From: Colwellia sp.
GTDB lineage: Bacteria; Pseudomonadota; Gammaproteobacteria; Enterobacterales; Alteromonadaceae
NCBI RefSeq assembly: GCF_013214175.1
Contig: NZ_JABSPA010000005.1
Coordinates: 124,001-188,000, forward strand
Direction: 5' to 3'
DNA length: 64,000 nucleotides
Position numbers and translations under genes: made by a program. Below are positions 1 through 8,906 of the stretch, in pieces. The notes below the pieces were generated by a model that saw only the letters and a program-made list of their open reading frames with translations, was not told where the DNA came from and ran no database searches. Position 1 is the stretch's first letter. Every line of letters begins with the position of its first letter.

Positions 1-97
1 AGCCGCCGCCGCCCGCTAAGGTATCGAGAAAACCGGCAACAATGGCGATGGTAAATAAAAATAAGGCTATTTCAATAGTTAAGCTGGCAAACTCCAC
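1..97 (-). CDS. Sulfite exporter TauE/SafE family permease, N-terminal fragment
   Basis: Only the first 32 codons lie inside the window. The chosen start is a GTG four bases after an AGAGGAAG ribosome binding site. The visible peptide is a hydrophobic helix followed by FLDTLAGGGG, which is the N-terminal signature of TauE/SafE (DUF81) membrane permeases. Family members move sulfite, organosulfonates or related anions across the inner membrane. The substrate cannot be told from this fragment, and the rest of the gene lies left of the window. Confidence 0.75.
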   Translation of the reverse strand, partial: MEFASLTIEIALFLFTIAIVAGFLDTLAGGGG

Positions 98-330
98 AAC
101 ACTTCCTCTAATTTTCAACAATGACTAGAACAGTACCTAAAACAACAGTGCCTATAACACTAATATCTATTGCGATAATACTGTATCAACAAATTGCCGA
201 AGACTTTAAGCAAGTACTGATGAATTAGCAAGCCATCACCATCAATAATCGATTTCAACAGAAGAAAAGATAAAGCTGCTTTTAGGTGCTAGATGTTAGC
301 TATTAGATGTTTGGCATTCAGTGTTAAGGC

Positions 331-654
331 TTAGCTAATAAAGATACTAATGCTCGCCATTAATGACATAACAATGGCTAATTTCGGCACTATTTTCGCT
401 CGGTAGGTTAAAAGTAATGTCAGTAATAAAATCGCTATGGTGAGTGCACCAAATAGCAGTGCTGGCCCAATAGACCAACCATATAGTTCGACACTTAAAT
501 AGGCAGTGAAAGACAACAGTAACCAAGCCAAAGGTCTGAAAAAACGTACCGCAAGAATAGAAACCTCATGCACTATCACTTGCTCCCTATGTTTTGTCAT
601 CGCTAAACAAAACAGCACCATAGCAATGAAGCATAAACTGGTTAGTACTAACAT
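331..654 (-). CDS. DUF3325 small inner-membrane protein
   Basis: A 107-residue, very hydrophobic protein with about three membrane helices and a basic loop (KHREQ) after the first. It matches the DUF3325 type found downstream of PepSY membrane proteins in siderophore-uptake loci. The chosen ATG overlaps the upstream PepSY stop codon as TAATG; a GTG two codons earlier is possible but lacks that coupling. It is the third gene of a coupled DUF3649-PepSY-DUF3325 operon. Its molecular function is not known; a role in iron or siderophore use is inferred from the company the family keeps. Confidence 0.8.
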   Translation of the reverse strand: MLVLTSLCFIAMVLFCLAMTKHREQVIVHEVSILAVRFFRPLAWLLLSFTAYLSVELYGWSIGPALLFGALTIAILLLTLLLTYRAKIVPKLAIVMSLMASISIFIS

Positions 655-2306
655 TAGCACTTTTCCTTATTCACTTGCTGCAACGACAATAGGCTTTCAT
701 TCGCTGCTAGTACTGGCGGCTTATTCTGCTGAACTCTTTGTTTACTTGATTGTTTACTGGAACGTTTGCTTGCTTGCAAGACTTTGACTTTATAGGCAGC
801 AAATGCAAAACAACCACCAACGACCAGAAAGGTTAAATCAAAGCCGGCGAAGTTCCAGTCTTGCTGAGGCAAACTATTAGCTAAATGTTTATCTGTAGTT
901 AGTGCATTCACTAGCGGTAAAGTCAGGTAAACCAGCGCCGCCAATGTTAATTGCTCAGGCCAAGCTTTAGCCGCAGGGCGAAACGCTGGATAAATTAATA
1001 ATATTGCCCAGCTAATGAACATCACGTGAGCTTCCCAGGCAGCGCGCTCAACCATATCAAGGGGTAATAGACGATTGGCATAAAAGTACATAGCAATGGC
1101 AATAGGTAAACCAACAATGGTGCCAATATTTAACTGCTCAACCAATCGATAACCAAAATCAGGGCCATTAGACTTTTTCATTTGTTGGGGTTTACGTTTG
1201 GTGGTCCAAAGAATTAACCCCGAGGCAATCATCGCCGTGCCAATAAGACCAGTGAAGAAATATATCCAGCGAGCTAATGGGCCAGCAAACTGCCCTTCAT
1301 GCAAAGAGAAGAAGCCATTGTGAATCATACCTGCGCCAGTATACTCTTTAGCTTGCTGCGCTATAACTTCGCCAGTAACAGCGTTTATCATGACTTCATC
1401 GGCAGGATTATAAGTAATGTCGGTTTCATGACGAACAAACAACACTTGAGCATTAATATCGTTAGCGGAAAAAATTTCTATATAATTGAGTTTATGTCCT
1501 GGCCATACCTGTTTTACTTGCTGATATAGCACTGAAACATCCAACATTTCAGCTGGTTGGTTTGCCTTTTCTAAATGGGCGATACGCGGATATATCTCTT
1601 TGCGCATTTCCCTATATTCATCATCATTGGTTTGTAAGTTGGTACTTAGCGCCATGTAAGTAAAGAGGAAGAATAGCAAACCGCTATAGGTGATCATAAA
1701 GTGAAATGGTAGTGCTATAACGCTTAAGACATTGTGAATGTCTAACCAACCGGGCAAACCCTTTTTCGCTCTAAAGGTAAAAAAATCGCTGAAGATTTTC
1801 TTATGAATAACTACGCCAGTAATAACCGCAAGCAACATTAACATGCTACAAAATCCAACAATCCAATAACTAATATCAGTTGATAAATAGTGCAAACGAT
1901 AGTGCATGCGATACAGTAATCGGCCGCCATCCGTTGCTCTACTTGCAACTTTATCACCAGTCGCAATATCCAGAACTTTTATCTTATATTGACCCCGTTT
2001 TTTACCCGGTTCTGCTGGATGTCGCCAGCCGACTCGTAAATTTTGATCGCGCACGTTAGGTAAATATATATCCCAACCATCAATGCCTTGCGCATGTTTA
2101 TTAAGATAAGCCTGCGCAGTATCCAGTAGCTGCTCATTACTGATGTTATGTTCAATGAATGGCCTTTCTGGTTCCATCCAGCGGGTAATTTCCTGATAGA
2201 AATATCCCATAGTGCCGGTTAGAAACATGAAGAATAGGATCCAACCGACAATAAGGCCGACCCAAGTATGAAACCACTTCATTGATTGTCTAAAGTTATC
2301 TTTCAT
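654..2306 (-). CDS. PepSY-associated transmembrane protein, putative siderophore/iron reductase
   Basis: A 550-residue inner-membrane protein. An N-terminal helix (KWFHTWVGLIVGWILFFMFL) is followed by a periplasmic PepSY-like region. Further helices lie near residues 155-200 and 360-395, and several more fill the C-terminal third, matching the PepSY_TM architecture. His residues in and next to helices (FHTWVG, HIHNVLS-type, FSLHEGQ) suit the suggested haem-binding or reductase role of this family. The start is the ATG that shares its A with the upstream TAA; an ATG 12 codons earlier would overlap the upstream gene. The C-terminus is a Lys/Ser/Gln-rich tail. Reduction of ferric siderophores is a family-level inference. 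Confidence 0.85.
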   Translation of the reverse strand: MKDNFRQSMKWFHTWVGLIVGWILFFMFLTGTMGYFYQEITRWMEPERPFIEHNISNEQLLDTAQAYLNKHAQGIDGWDIYLPNVRDQNLRVGWRHPAEPGKKRGQYKIKVLDIATGDKVASRATDGGRLLYRMHYRLHYLSTDISYWIVGFCSMLMLLAVITGVVIHKKIFSDFFTFRAKKGLPGWLDIHNVLSVIALPFHFMITYSGLLFFLFTYMALSTNLQTNDDEYREMRKEIYPRIAHLEKANQPAEMLDVSVLYQQVKQVWPGHKLNYIEIFSANDINAQVLFVRHETDITYNPADEVMINAVTGEVIAQQAKEYTGAGMIHNGFFSLHEGQFAGPLARWIYFFTGLIGTAMIASGLILWTTKRKPQQMKKSNGPDFGYRLVEQLNIGTIVGLPIAIAMYFYANRLLPLDMVERAAWEAHVMFISWAILLIYPAFRPAAKAWPEQLTLAALVYLTLPLVNALTTDKHLANSLPQQDWNFAGFDLTFLVVGGCFAFAAYKVKVLQASKRSSKQSSKQRVQQNKPPVLAANESLLSLQQVNKEKC

Positions 2307-2626
2307 TAACTGTTCGCACCGGTAAATTGCATCAATAACCAAGCTGTGACGGTAAAGAAAAGCGTTAGCTTAATTAATCCCATCCAAGCCTTACTTGCAC
2401 TTTCCACTGAAAATACCCACATGGCTGCGCAGGCATAAACGATGAAAGTAAGCATCAACCCTATATGTATGGCTTGGTATTTACCCACCACATTCAACAG
2501 TAACTGACTAATAAAAAGTGAACTGGCTGTGGCTAAGGCATAGCCGCCAAAGGTGGCCGCTAGTATTCGAGAGAAGACTGGCCAACGAGGGCTAGCTAAA
2601 TTAAATTTATTGACAAGGTAAGGCAC
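2306..2626 (-). CDS. DUF3649 small inner-membrane protein
   Basis: A 106-residue protein with three predicted membrane helices (FGGYALATASSLFISQLLL, IGLMLTFIVYACAAMW, LTLFFTVTAWLLMQF). It fits DUF3649, the usual first member of the DUF3649-PepSY-DUF3325 cassette. The start is GTG with a GGA six bases upstream; the only nearby ATG runs straight into a stop. The stop codon overlaps the next start (TAATG), so the cassette is translationally coupled. The biochemical function is unknown. Confidence 0.8.
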   Translation of the reverse strand: MPYLVNKFNLASPRWPVFSRILAATFGGYALATASSLFISQLLLNVVGKYQAIHIGLMLTFIVYACAAMWVFSVESASKAWMGLIKLTLFFTVTAWLLMQFTGANS

Positions 2627-2746
2627 TGTTATTCCATGCTCGCATTAGCAAGCTTTTTAATACCGCAAGTTAAAGGCTGCCGCTATAACTTCCTCTGACA
2701 AGGTGCAGCAATAATATAGCTATGATAGCAACAACGGAAACAAAAA

Positions 2747-2776
2747 CCATTATCATTTACATATTTATTGATAAAT
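2747..2776. promoter_or_regulatory. Possible Fur-binding region
   Basis: The stretch contains CATTATCATTTAC followed by a further AT-rich hexamer. This fits the repeated ATTATC hexamer model of Fur sites, but only about half of the 19-base consensus palindrome is good. It lies upstream of the DUF3649-PepSY-DUF3325 operon, whose family is commonly iron-regulated, and also upstream of the divergent gph. The call rests on sequence resemblance plus context. Confidence 0.35.
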
Positions 2777-2910
2777 AATTACTTAGCTTATTATTACGCA
2801 ACATATAGCTAGTTTTTAGCTAACTAGCTATTTTCGCTAGTGGTCATGAATCCTAGCCATTTGAATGCTAGAATAGCGCCATAATTGACCTTACCCCCAG
2901 TGAGAATTTT

Positions 2911-3591
2911 GTGACCCTACAAGAAAAAAATGTGCTTTTATTCGATCTCGATGGCACCTTAGTTGATAGTGCCCCAGATCTTGCTTTAGCGTTAAATAAA
3001 ACGCTACGAGACTTGCAACAGAAGGAATATAGTCAGCGGACGATTCGTCACTGGGTCGGTAATGGTGCACAAACACTAGTTGAGCGTGGATTATCCGGCT
3101 CAGCAGACATTAATGAGCAATTAGAGCCAGCACTGGTAAATGACGCGTTAGGTATTTTTCTTAAACATTACCAAGATGGCTTATGCATTGACTCGGCTCT
3201 GTATGACGATGTAAAAGAAGGTCTATTAATATTAAAAAGCTCGGGCTTCCGTTTGGCTATCATTACCAACAAACCAGCCGTATTTATCCAGCCTATTTTA
3301 GCGGGTTTAGGCATAGGTGGACTGTTTGAAATACTCATTGGTGGTGATACTTTAGCTGAGAGAAAACCCCACCCAGCGCCATTAACTTATGCTTTAGAAC
3401 AGCTTAAAGTAACTGCCGAGCAGTGTTTGATGATTGGTGATTCTAAAAACGATATCATAGCGGCAAAAGCAGCCAACATAGACAGTGTCGGCTTAACTTA
3501 TGGCTATAACTATGGTGAAGATATTAGTAAATATCAGCCAGAGTGGTGCTTTGATACTTTTGCTGAGCTATTAGCTGCACTACAGCGATAA
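2911..3591 (+). CDS. gph: Phosphoglycolate phosphatase (HAD superfamily)
   Basis: A 226-residue cytosolic HAD phosphatase that hydrolyses 2-phosphoglycolate, a by-product of oxidative DNA end repair. HAD motif I is FDLDGTLVD with nucleophile Asp12 and general acid Asp14. The motif III Lys is in ERKPHP (Lys152), and motif IV is MIGDSKNDI (Asp177). Length is normal for Gph. The start is a GTG; an in-frame GTG four codons upstream is cut off by a stop. Unlike in E. coli it stands alone, without rpe or trpS. A related HAD specificity, such as a pyrophosphatase, cannot be excluded. Confidence 0.88.
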   Translation: MTLQEKNVLLFDLDGTLVDSAPDLALALNKTLRDLQQKEYSQRTIRHWVGNGAQTLVERGLSGSADINEQLEPALVNDALGIFLKHYQDGLCIDSALYDDVKEGLLILKSSGFRLAIITNKPAVFIQPILAGLGIGGLFEILIGGDTLAERKPHPAPLTYALEQLKVTAEQCLMIGDSKNDIIAAKAANIDSVGLTYGYNYGEDISKYQPEWCFDTFAELLAALQR

Positions 3592-3659
3592 CGACTGTTA
3601 TTTATTCCAGCTAACTCTAATTTACTCAATCTTATCGTTAGCTGACTTTAAAGAGCGCT

Positions 3660-5168
3660 TTATAGGTTCTTTGCCAACGCAATAGGGTAATCACGCTGTT
3701 TGGCTAAAGCGATTGCTTGCTCTGTGACTTCGGTGGCAGAACATTGCTGGCTTATGGGAAAATAGTGTTCCGTTAAGTAGTTACCCAACTCTAACTCAGC
3801 AACTAAGCCGCACTCCACTAAATTTGCCAAAATAGCATCAGCTGCGGCTAAAGCCGATGAAGCTTTCACAATTTCGGCACGAGCATAATGTTGACCATAA
3901 AAAGATACATCCGCTGCGCGTAAGTCAGCATCTTCTCCGGGAATTTGCTGAGCGCCAAATAACGGCTTTGCCGCTGCCACTGCGGTGCTAAAAGTGGGGA
4001 TAAATTGGGCAATATGGGCAATTGAGCCTAAGGTTCTATTATTCACCACATGCTCAGGCCAGTGTTTATCAATCTTTTCAATAAAGCGTTGTGCTAATTT
4101 GGGCTGAGCACTATTTTGGCAACTGGCCACTAGGCCTTGATCAAACAAGGTAATGTCTTGTGTCATACCATGTAGCTGGAAATAGCCATCTGGGTAAGGG
4201 GTTAATTGCGCCATACCTTGCGGAGTACCACGCTCGCCATAGAAAACAACTTCAGGCCATAAGCCTTGGCATTTAGACCAATGGGCAACATATGCGGCTT
4301 TAAACTCCACCATACGTTGCCGCTTAGCGCTTACCATGTCATCAATTTCACCACTTTTAAAACCACAGGCATTAATGACGTAATCATAATGACTGTGTTC
4401 AATCACTTGGCTTTGTTGCTGTTGAGTAGATACTTGCCAGCCTAGTGCATTCTCGTGCTGAGTATTTTCTTGCGAAGTAATGGCGATCACTTGGCTATTC
4501 GTTTTAAGGTGACAGCTGGGTAAACGCTCTATCGCTAAATTGGTAATCGCAGCAAAACGAAATGCCGACAAACCGTACTCTTGCACCAGTAATACGGGAA
4601 ATTTAATACTGTCTAAATCTACATTTTGGGCAAAGGCGACTAACCAATCACTGTCGGCTGTTGCCACACTTGGTAAGGGTAAATTTACTAGTGCATCAAG
4701 CTCTGCTCGCGAGAAAAATTGAAAGTACTGCTCTGGCTCACCTAATACCTTGTTGCTCGCATCTTGAACTACCAGTTCTGCATATCTGGCGCGTAGCTTT
4801 TCTAAACGAGGTAATAAGTCTTCTGGTTGGCCATGATCGGTTTTAGGCAAGGCAATAAGTGTCGGCCGAATATTCACGCTGTGTGGATAAACTTTAACGG
4901 TATCTATTGATTGCTGTAATAAAGTTAGGCATTGCTGATCACAAATTTCACGATACAAGTTACCGCCAGCATGTAAATGGCAAATTGGTGGGCCATTAAC
5001 TAAACTCGGACCTTTCTCTATTAACGTGGTGTCTAAGCCTAATTCAGCAAATCGCAACGCTATGGTAGAGCCCGCAACACCACCACCAATAATGGCAATT
5101 TTGGCTTTTGAGCTGAGGATTGGCTGATGTACTGCTTGGCTTACGTGCTTTGCTTGAGCTTTATTCAT
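3660..5168 (-). CDS. FAD-dependent oxidoreductase of the DAO family
   Basis: A 502-residue protein with an N-terminal Rossmann FAD-binding site: KIAIIGGGVAGS with Gly28, Gly30 and Gly33, ending in the acidic residue of TLIEKG. A second FAD-contact segment is VINACGFKSGEIDD in the middle. The fold class is DAO-type, reminiscent of malate:quinone or amino-acid oxidoreductases, but I cannot assign a substrate. It is a single gene facing gph, with about 70 bases between the two stops. It has no signal peptide, so it is probably cytosolic or peripheral to the inner membrane. Confidence 0.75.
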   Translation of the reverse strand: MNKAQAKHVSQAVHQPILSSKAKIAIIGGGVAGSTIALRFAELGLDTTLIEKGPSLVNGPPICHLHAGGNLYREICDQQCLTLLQQSIDTVKVYPHSVNIRPTLIALPKTDHGQPEDLLPRLEKLRARYAELVVQDASNKVLGEPEQYFQFFSRAELDALVNLPLPSVATADSDWLVAFAQNVDLDSIKFPVLLVQEYGLSAFRFAAITNLAIERLPSCHLKTNSQVIAITSQENTQHENALGWQVSTQQQQSQVIEHSHYDYVINACGFKSGEIDDMVSAKRQRMVEFKAAYVAHWSKCQGLWPEVVFYGERGTPQGMAQLTPYPDGYFQLHGMTQDITLFDQGLVASCQNSAQPKLAQRFIEKIDKHWPEHVVNNRTLGSIAHIAQFIPTFSTAVAAAKPLFGAQQIPGEDADLRAADVSFYGQHYARAEIVKASSALAAADAILANLVECGLVAELELGNYLTEHYFPISQQCSATEVTEQAIALAKQRDYPIALAKNL

Positions 5169-5297
5169 AATTGTGACAAGAAAGTGTTTTCATGGGCTGT
5201 ATTTTACTTTGCTGGGCGCTATTTTCGTAGTGTTAAAACATAAATAATTGTTGTTTACGTGTGTCTTTCTTTTTACACATCATACAATTCAATTTAT

Positions 5298-5531
5298 TTA
5301 GTCTATGCGTTTACCAATGCTTTTAGTATTTATTGATAGTTGTTGCTGATGATAACGCTCAATACAGCGATTACAAATGCAAGCCTTTGCCTTAAGAGCT
5401 ACAGGAACTTTCGCTAGCAGCGCCGCTGGCACTTGGGTGCTCATACACCAGCAACCATTGCTAGACTTAACATCGCAACGATTACTTTGTTTGCATAAAG
5501 GACAAATGCTGTCATTCACTGGTTTTACCAT
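5298..5531 (-). CDS. Cysteine-rich CWC family protein
   Basis: A small protein of 77 residues if it starts at the ATG (MVKPVNDS), or 85 residues from an upstream TTG. Neither start has a good ribosome binding site, so the 5' end is open. It carries CPLC, a following Cys pair, the diagnostic CWC, then CxC and C, eight or more Cys in total, arranged like a zinc-binding module. This matches the Cys_rich_CWC family, whose function is unknown. It is a single gene, divergent from the exported peroxiredoxin-like gene. Confidence 0.7.
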   Translation of the reverse strand: MVKPVNDSICPLCKQSNRCDVKSSNGCWCMSTQVPAALLAKVPVALKAKACICNRCIERYHQQQLSINTKSIGKRID

Positions 5532-5806
5532 AGGTTGAGTACTTTTGAGAGGCAAAAATTACTGGCGCTTATGATACTGATAAAATCATCGTTTGTGTTA
5601 ATTATAGAAACTAATAGCTCACCCTAATAATACCAATCGGACTAATTTTCTGGTCATACTAATTTACTGGTCACTAAGTGAACGCTTAAAACTTGCCATT
5701 GATGATGGTTAAATATCATGGAATCAGTAGAATCTAGCCTTGTGATGAAATTTTTACTTCATCAAACGGTCTTTTAGCTCAGAATCCACAACAGAATGTA
5801 GCCAAA

Positions 5807-6394
5807 GTGAACAATATAATAAATTTCAAAACAAATAATAAAATACTGAGTGTACTTATCTCGCTACTCTTATTATTTACTAATAACGCTATTGCCAACA
5901 CCAGCATTGATGTTGGCCCATCACTAGGTAAGCAAGCGCCTGCCATCACAGCTATTAATACTCTCCAGCAGCCCGTTAATATCAAACAGCTCTCTGGTGA
6001 ACAAGGGCTTATTATCTTATTTTTCCGCTCTGCCGATTGGTGTCCGTTTTGTAAAAAACATATTCTTGAATTGAACGATCTGGCTGAACGGTTTACCAAA
6101 TTAGGCTATGGCTTAGCGGCTATTTCGTATGATCATACCGACATATTAAAGAAGTTCGCTGAGCAGAGAAATATCAGTTACCCATTATTATCCGACCAGA
6201 AAGTACAAACTATGTTGGCTTACAATATTGTTAATAGTGAATATGCTATCGGTGATGAGCATTACGGTATTCCTTACCCGGGTGTCGTGGTCATTGATGA
6301 CAATGGCAAGGTCATTCATAAACACTTTTTTAAAGGGTATAAAAAACGTGTTAAATTTTCCGAGCTTTACTTACAGCTAAAAAACGAGAGCTAG
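5807..6394 (+). CDS. Exported peroxiredoxin/thioredoxin-like protein (AhpC/TSA family)
   Basis: A 195-residue protein. Residues 1-31 look like a signal peptide (hydrophobic stretch VLISLLLLF, cleavage near AIAN). The rest is a thioredoxin-fold AhpC/TSA domain with the active-site motif WCPFC (Cys79 and Cys82), where many bacterioferritin-comigratory or Prx proteins have a single peroxidatic Cys. The C-terminal segment GVVVIDDNGKVIHKHFFKGY is typical of the fold. It probably acts in the periplasm as a thiol oxidoreductase or peroxidase. The start is a GTG with a weak ribosome binding site. Confidence 0.75.
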   Translation: MNNIINFKTNNKILSVLISLLLLFTNNAIANTSIDVGPSLGKQAPAITAINTLQQPVNIKQLSGEQGLIILFFRSADWCPFCKKHILELNDLAERFTKLGYGLAAISYDHTDILKKFAEQRNISYPLLSDQKVQTMLAYNIVNSEYAIGDEHYGIPYPGVVVIDDNGKVIHKHFFKGYKKRVKFSELYLQLKNES

Positions 6395-6519
6395 GCTGTA
6401 ATAATTAACAAGCAACGACTAGAAAGTAGTAGCTAGGAGCTAGCTACTAGGAAATAAGCTGACCACTTTTTTGATGGCTGCTTTTAATGACGGATGAACT
6501 ATGACTGGTAGTTGTGTTA

Positions 6520-7224
6520 TCAATACAAGCCACTCTCAACAAAAGCTTGAGTAAGCTGCTTATATAACTTTTCTATTGTCGGTCGCTCAGTAATATTATC
6601 AAAAAGCGCAGTATGCACTTGTGCTTTAACCCGCTCCGTTTTATCACTTAGTTGGTAACACAAGTTAACCGGCTTGATTATCTCATCTAATAACACATCA
6701 ATAAGAATAAAGGCTTGGGCTAACACTATCTTGCCACCGCCTTTTTTCAAGATAACTCGCTGCGCAGTACCAACAATTTTTTTGCCGTTGATATTCATAT
6801 TGTAATCGCCATCACAGTAGGAAAACTCTGTGGCGTGCGCTTGACTAACTAAGTTAAATTGCAGGAAAAAACCCTGTAACACCGTACATAAGTTTTTATA
6901 AGCTTGGGGAATTGAATACGGCGTGTCACTTGCCCATAAATAAAGGTGAGATATATTTATCACCCCAGGGCATTGCGGCACAGGTGCACCACCGGTTTTA
7001 CGTGCATGCAAAAGCCAATTATCCGCTAATAAGCCAGCTTTAAGGGCATCTGACTCTGGCCACTTCTTACCTGCAGGTAACACCAAAGTAGCTTGTTTAG
7101 CTTGCCATAACATTAGACACTGCTGAAGTTCACCTGCTTGTATTTGTTTTATTACTTGGCTTTCTTTGTCAAAAACATTGGCAACAGAAATTTTCTGATA
7201 ACGTAGCAGTTTATTACGACTCAT
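6520..7224 (-). CDS. Biotin/lipoate A/B protein ligase family protein
   Basis: A 234-residue cytosolic protein with the lipoyl-ligase signature. RKTGGAPVPQCPGVINIS corresponds to the Arg-Gly-Gly substrate loop, and GKKIVGTAQRV carries the catalytic-type Lys followed by GxAQR. Such enzymes attach lipoate or octanoate to E2 and GcvH domains. It is shorter than E. coli LplA (337 residues) and lacks a C-terminal accessory domain, so it may be a transferase-type relative. It lies 28 bases downstream of the MazE-like gene on the same strand and could be co-transcribed. Confidence 0.8.
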   Translation of the reverse strand: MSRNKLLRYQKISVANVFDKESQVIKQIQAGELQQCLMLWQAKQATLVLPAGKKWPESDALKAGLLADNWLLHARKTGGAPVPQCPGVINISHLYLWASDTPYSIPQAYKNLCTVLQGFFLQFNLVSQAHATEFSYCDGDYNMNINGKKIVGTAQRVILKKGGGKIVLAQAFILIDVLLDEIIKPVNLCYQLSDKTERVKAQVHTALFDNITERPTIEKLYKQLTQAFVESGLY

Positions 7225-7252
7225 TTTTACTTCTTATGGTGTGGTGATATTT

Positions 7253-7459
7253 TTAGGAGTCTTCCTCATGCATTTGACCGTCAATTAACATCATTTGCTC
7301 AGCAGACTTCTCATCGTGTTTAGTCAGGCTATAAGTGCCATCAAACATGTTTTCCAAAAAGATACTTTCCCCGGCACTGGTCTCTAGCTGATTCAGTACT
7401 TCCAGAGGAAGTTCCACGCCCAAGCCAGCGCCAATTTTTTGTATTTTCAGTTCAATCAT
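7253..7459 (-). CDS. AbrB/MazE-like DNA-binding protein, apparently without a toxin
   Basis: A 68-residue protein that opens with the swapped-hairpin pattern of MazE/SpoVT (MIELKIQKIGAGLGVELPLE) and ends in an acidic tail (DGQMHEEDS) like antitoxin C-termini. The ATG is preceded by CTGGAG at seven bases, which fixes the start and removes a 16-codon upstream extension. No MazF-like gene is next to it; the downstream neighbour is the lipoate-ligase-like protein. It may be an orphan antitoxin or a small regulator. Confidence 0.7.
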   Translation of the reverse strand: MIELKIQKIGAGLGVELPLEVLNQLETSAGESIFLENMFDGTYSLTKHDEKSAEQMMLIDGQMHEEDS

Positions 7460-7966
7460 AATAATACTCCAGGTTAATTGCCAGACATTATCAATGTTAT
7501 AGAGCAATGTTCTAACTCAATACTGGCCAGTCGATGTAACTAAAATTATAGCTGGCTATTTTCACCTCACAAACCTTAGTAGAGTAAAGATAATGCGTTA
7601 ACTTATACTGATAAATGCCATTACCACCACCATCAAGATAATTACAATTTTTAACATATTAAGCGGGATATGCTGGGCTTGAACTAGTGTCTAGTAGACG
7701 ATTTTACTGTAGCATAACCAGCTATCAACTTATGATGAAAAGTAAGAAAAAACAAAGCGTAACATTGCTTAAACGTACAATTATTCAAGTGAAAATGACT
7801 TGTGATTTTGTCATTTACCAGCTATAAAATAAAAACGAAGAATGGTTTATTTTTATACAATAATTGGTAAAACTACTTTCTCTGCTGGCTGTAGCGCTAA
7901 GATAAATACTTAAGTAGTACTATTCGTCGTAAGTAACCTGTTAATCAACAACCTTAGGGGAAAGAA
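7460..7966. other. Gene-free interval, about 0.5 kb
   Basis: This AT-rich spacer lies between the divergently transcribed MazE-like and carbonic anhydrase genes and must hold both promoters. I see no convincing open frame, RNA fold or strong operator. A purine-rich GGGGAAAGAA at its right end is the ribosome binding site for the carbonic anhydrase. Confidence 0.5.
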
Positions 7967-8818
7967 ATGAAAGCAAATATTCTTGCGGCGATAATTACTG
8001 CCACATTACTACCATTAACAGCGTGTGCTGGCAGTGGCCACGACAACGTTGCAGATAGCGTCATTAAAAAGCAACGCGCTATGTTAGAAACAAACACTGA
8101 TGGCAAAGGTTTTGGACCACAATCACCACGAGATATCGATACCATCAAGGGTATGAATGCTCGCGATTTTAATGCTGCACCCGCTTATACTGAAATGAAC
8201 CTATGTAATATTCACTTCCATAAAAATGCTGAACATAAAGGTGGCGAGTTTGCTAAATACGCTGGTAATGGTGATGGTCATGGCTTTCAAAGTGGCTATG
8301 TATACTCTGGTAAATTAAGCTCAAGTGAAAAAAGAGCAACTAAAGCAGCTGTATGCCCAAGCAAACATGGTGCTTTAAATTCTGGTGATACTATTGAAGT
8401 TCATTACGTGCATTCAACAGCACAAGTAATGCCAGGCCCAACATTAGGCGCTTGTTTAAGTGAATCGATCATGAACCCACAATTACGGGTAGAAACCCAA
8501 GTATATGTATTGGTTAATGATAAAAATGCGCTAGATTTTGCTAAATTAACTAAACATGGTGCTAAAAACAGCTATCAGCAAGCATTTAATATTCCAAACA
8601 ATACCGGTAGTGCCATTCAATATGCGGGTTCAACTACTGGCCCTGGCTACAACGAAAAAGGCTCACCGTTGCAAGTTTCTTGGAGCGTTCGTCCTGAAGT
8701 TGCTAAAGTAAATATTGAAACTGTTGCTAAGTGGTGTGAAGGTAATACCTTTAATGAAGATCACGCTCATGGTGTAAGAAACCTAGTAACTAACCCTAAA
8801 TTACTTTCTGCTAAATAG
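7967..8818 (+). CDS. Delta-class carbonic anhydrase, predicted lipoprotein
   Basis: A 283-residue exported protein. The N-terminus is a lipoprotein signal peptide with lipobox LTAC (lipid-modified Cys20). The body resembles the delta-class (CA_like) family known from diatoms and some marine bacteria. It has the segment NLCNIHFHKNAEHKGGEF, where His83 and His85 would be zinc ligands, and Cys residues placed as in that family (one in the NLCNIHFH segment, later AVCPSKHG and GACLSES). It would interconvert CO2 and bicarbonate in the periplasm or at the outer membrane. A strong GGGGAAAG ribosome binding site precedes the ATG. It faces the multicopper oxidase across a shared terminator. The class call is from memory of the family, not a search. 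Confidence 0.72.
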   Translation: MKANILAAIITATLLPLTACAGSGHDNVADSVIKKQRAMLETNTDGKGFGPQSPRDIDTIKGMNARDFNAAPAYTEMNLCNIHFHKNAEHKGGEFAKYAGNGDGHGFQSGYVYSGKLSSSEKRATKAAVCPSKHGALNSGDTIEVHYVHSTAQVMPGPTLGACLSESIMNPQLRVETQVYVLVNDKNALDFAKLTKHGAKNSYQQAFNIPNNTGSAIQYAGSTTGPGYNEKGSPLQVSWSVRPEVAKVNIETVAKWCEGNTFNEDHAHGVRNLVTNPKLLSAK

Positions 8819-8851
8819 TAGAGGTAGTTACTAAAGCTATTTATTAGGGGA

Positions 8852-8888
8852 GTAGGACGGCAGCAATAAAAAATCGCTGTTGTCCTAC
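8852..8888. terminator. Bidirectional terminator hairpin
   Basis: A 13-base-pair stem (GTAGGACGGCAGC paired with GCTGTTGTCCTAC, two G-T wobbles) encloses an A/T-rich loop between two convergent genes. The T-run is weak on both strands, so termination may be partial. Confidence 0.6.
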
Positions 8889-8906
8889 TATTAAGTATAC
8901 CAAATA

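Noticed and set aside
7460-7507. A 16-codon N-terminal extension of the MazE-like protein
   Set aside because: The MIELKIQK start has a good Shine-Dalgarno sequence, and family members begin there.
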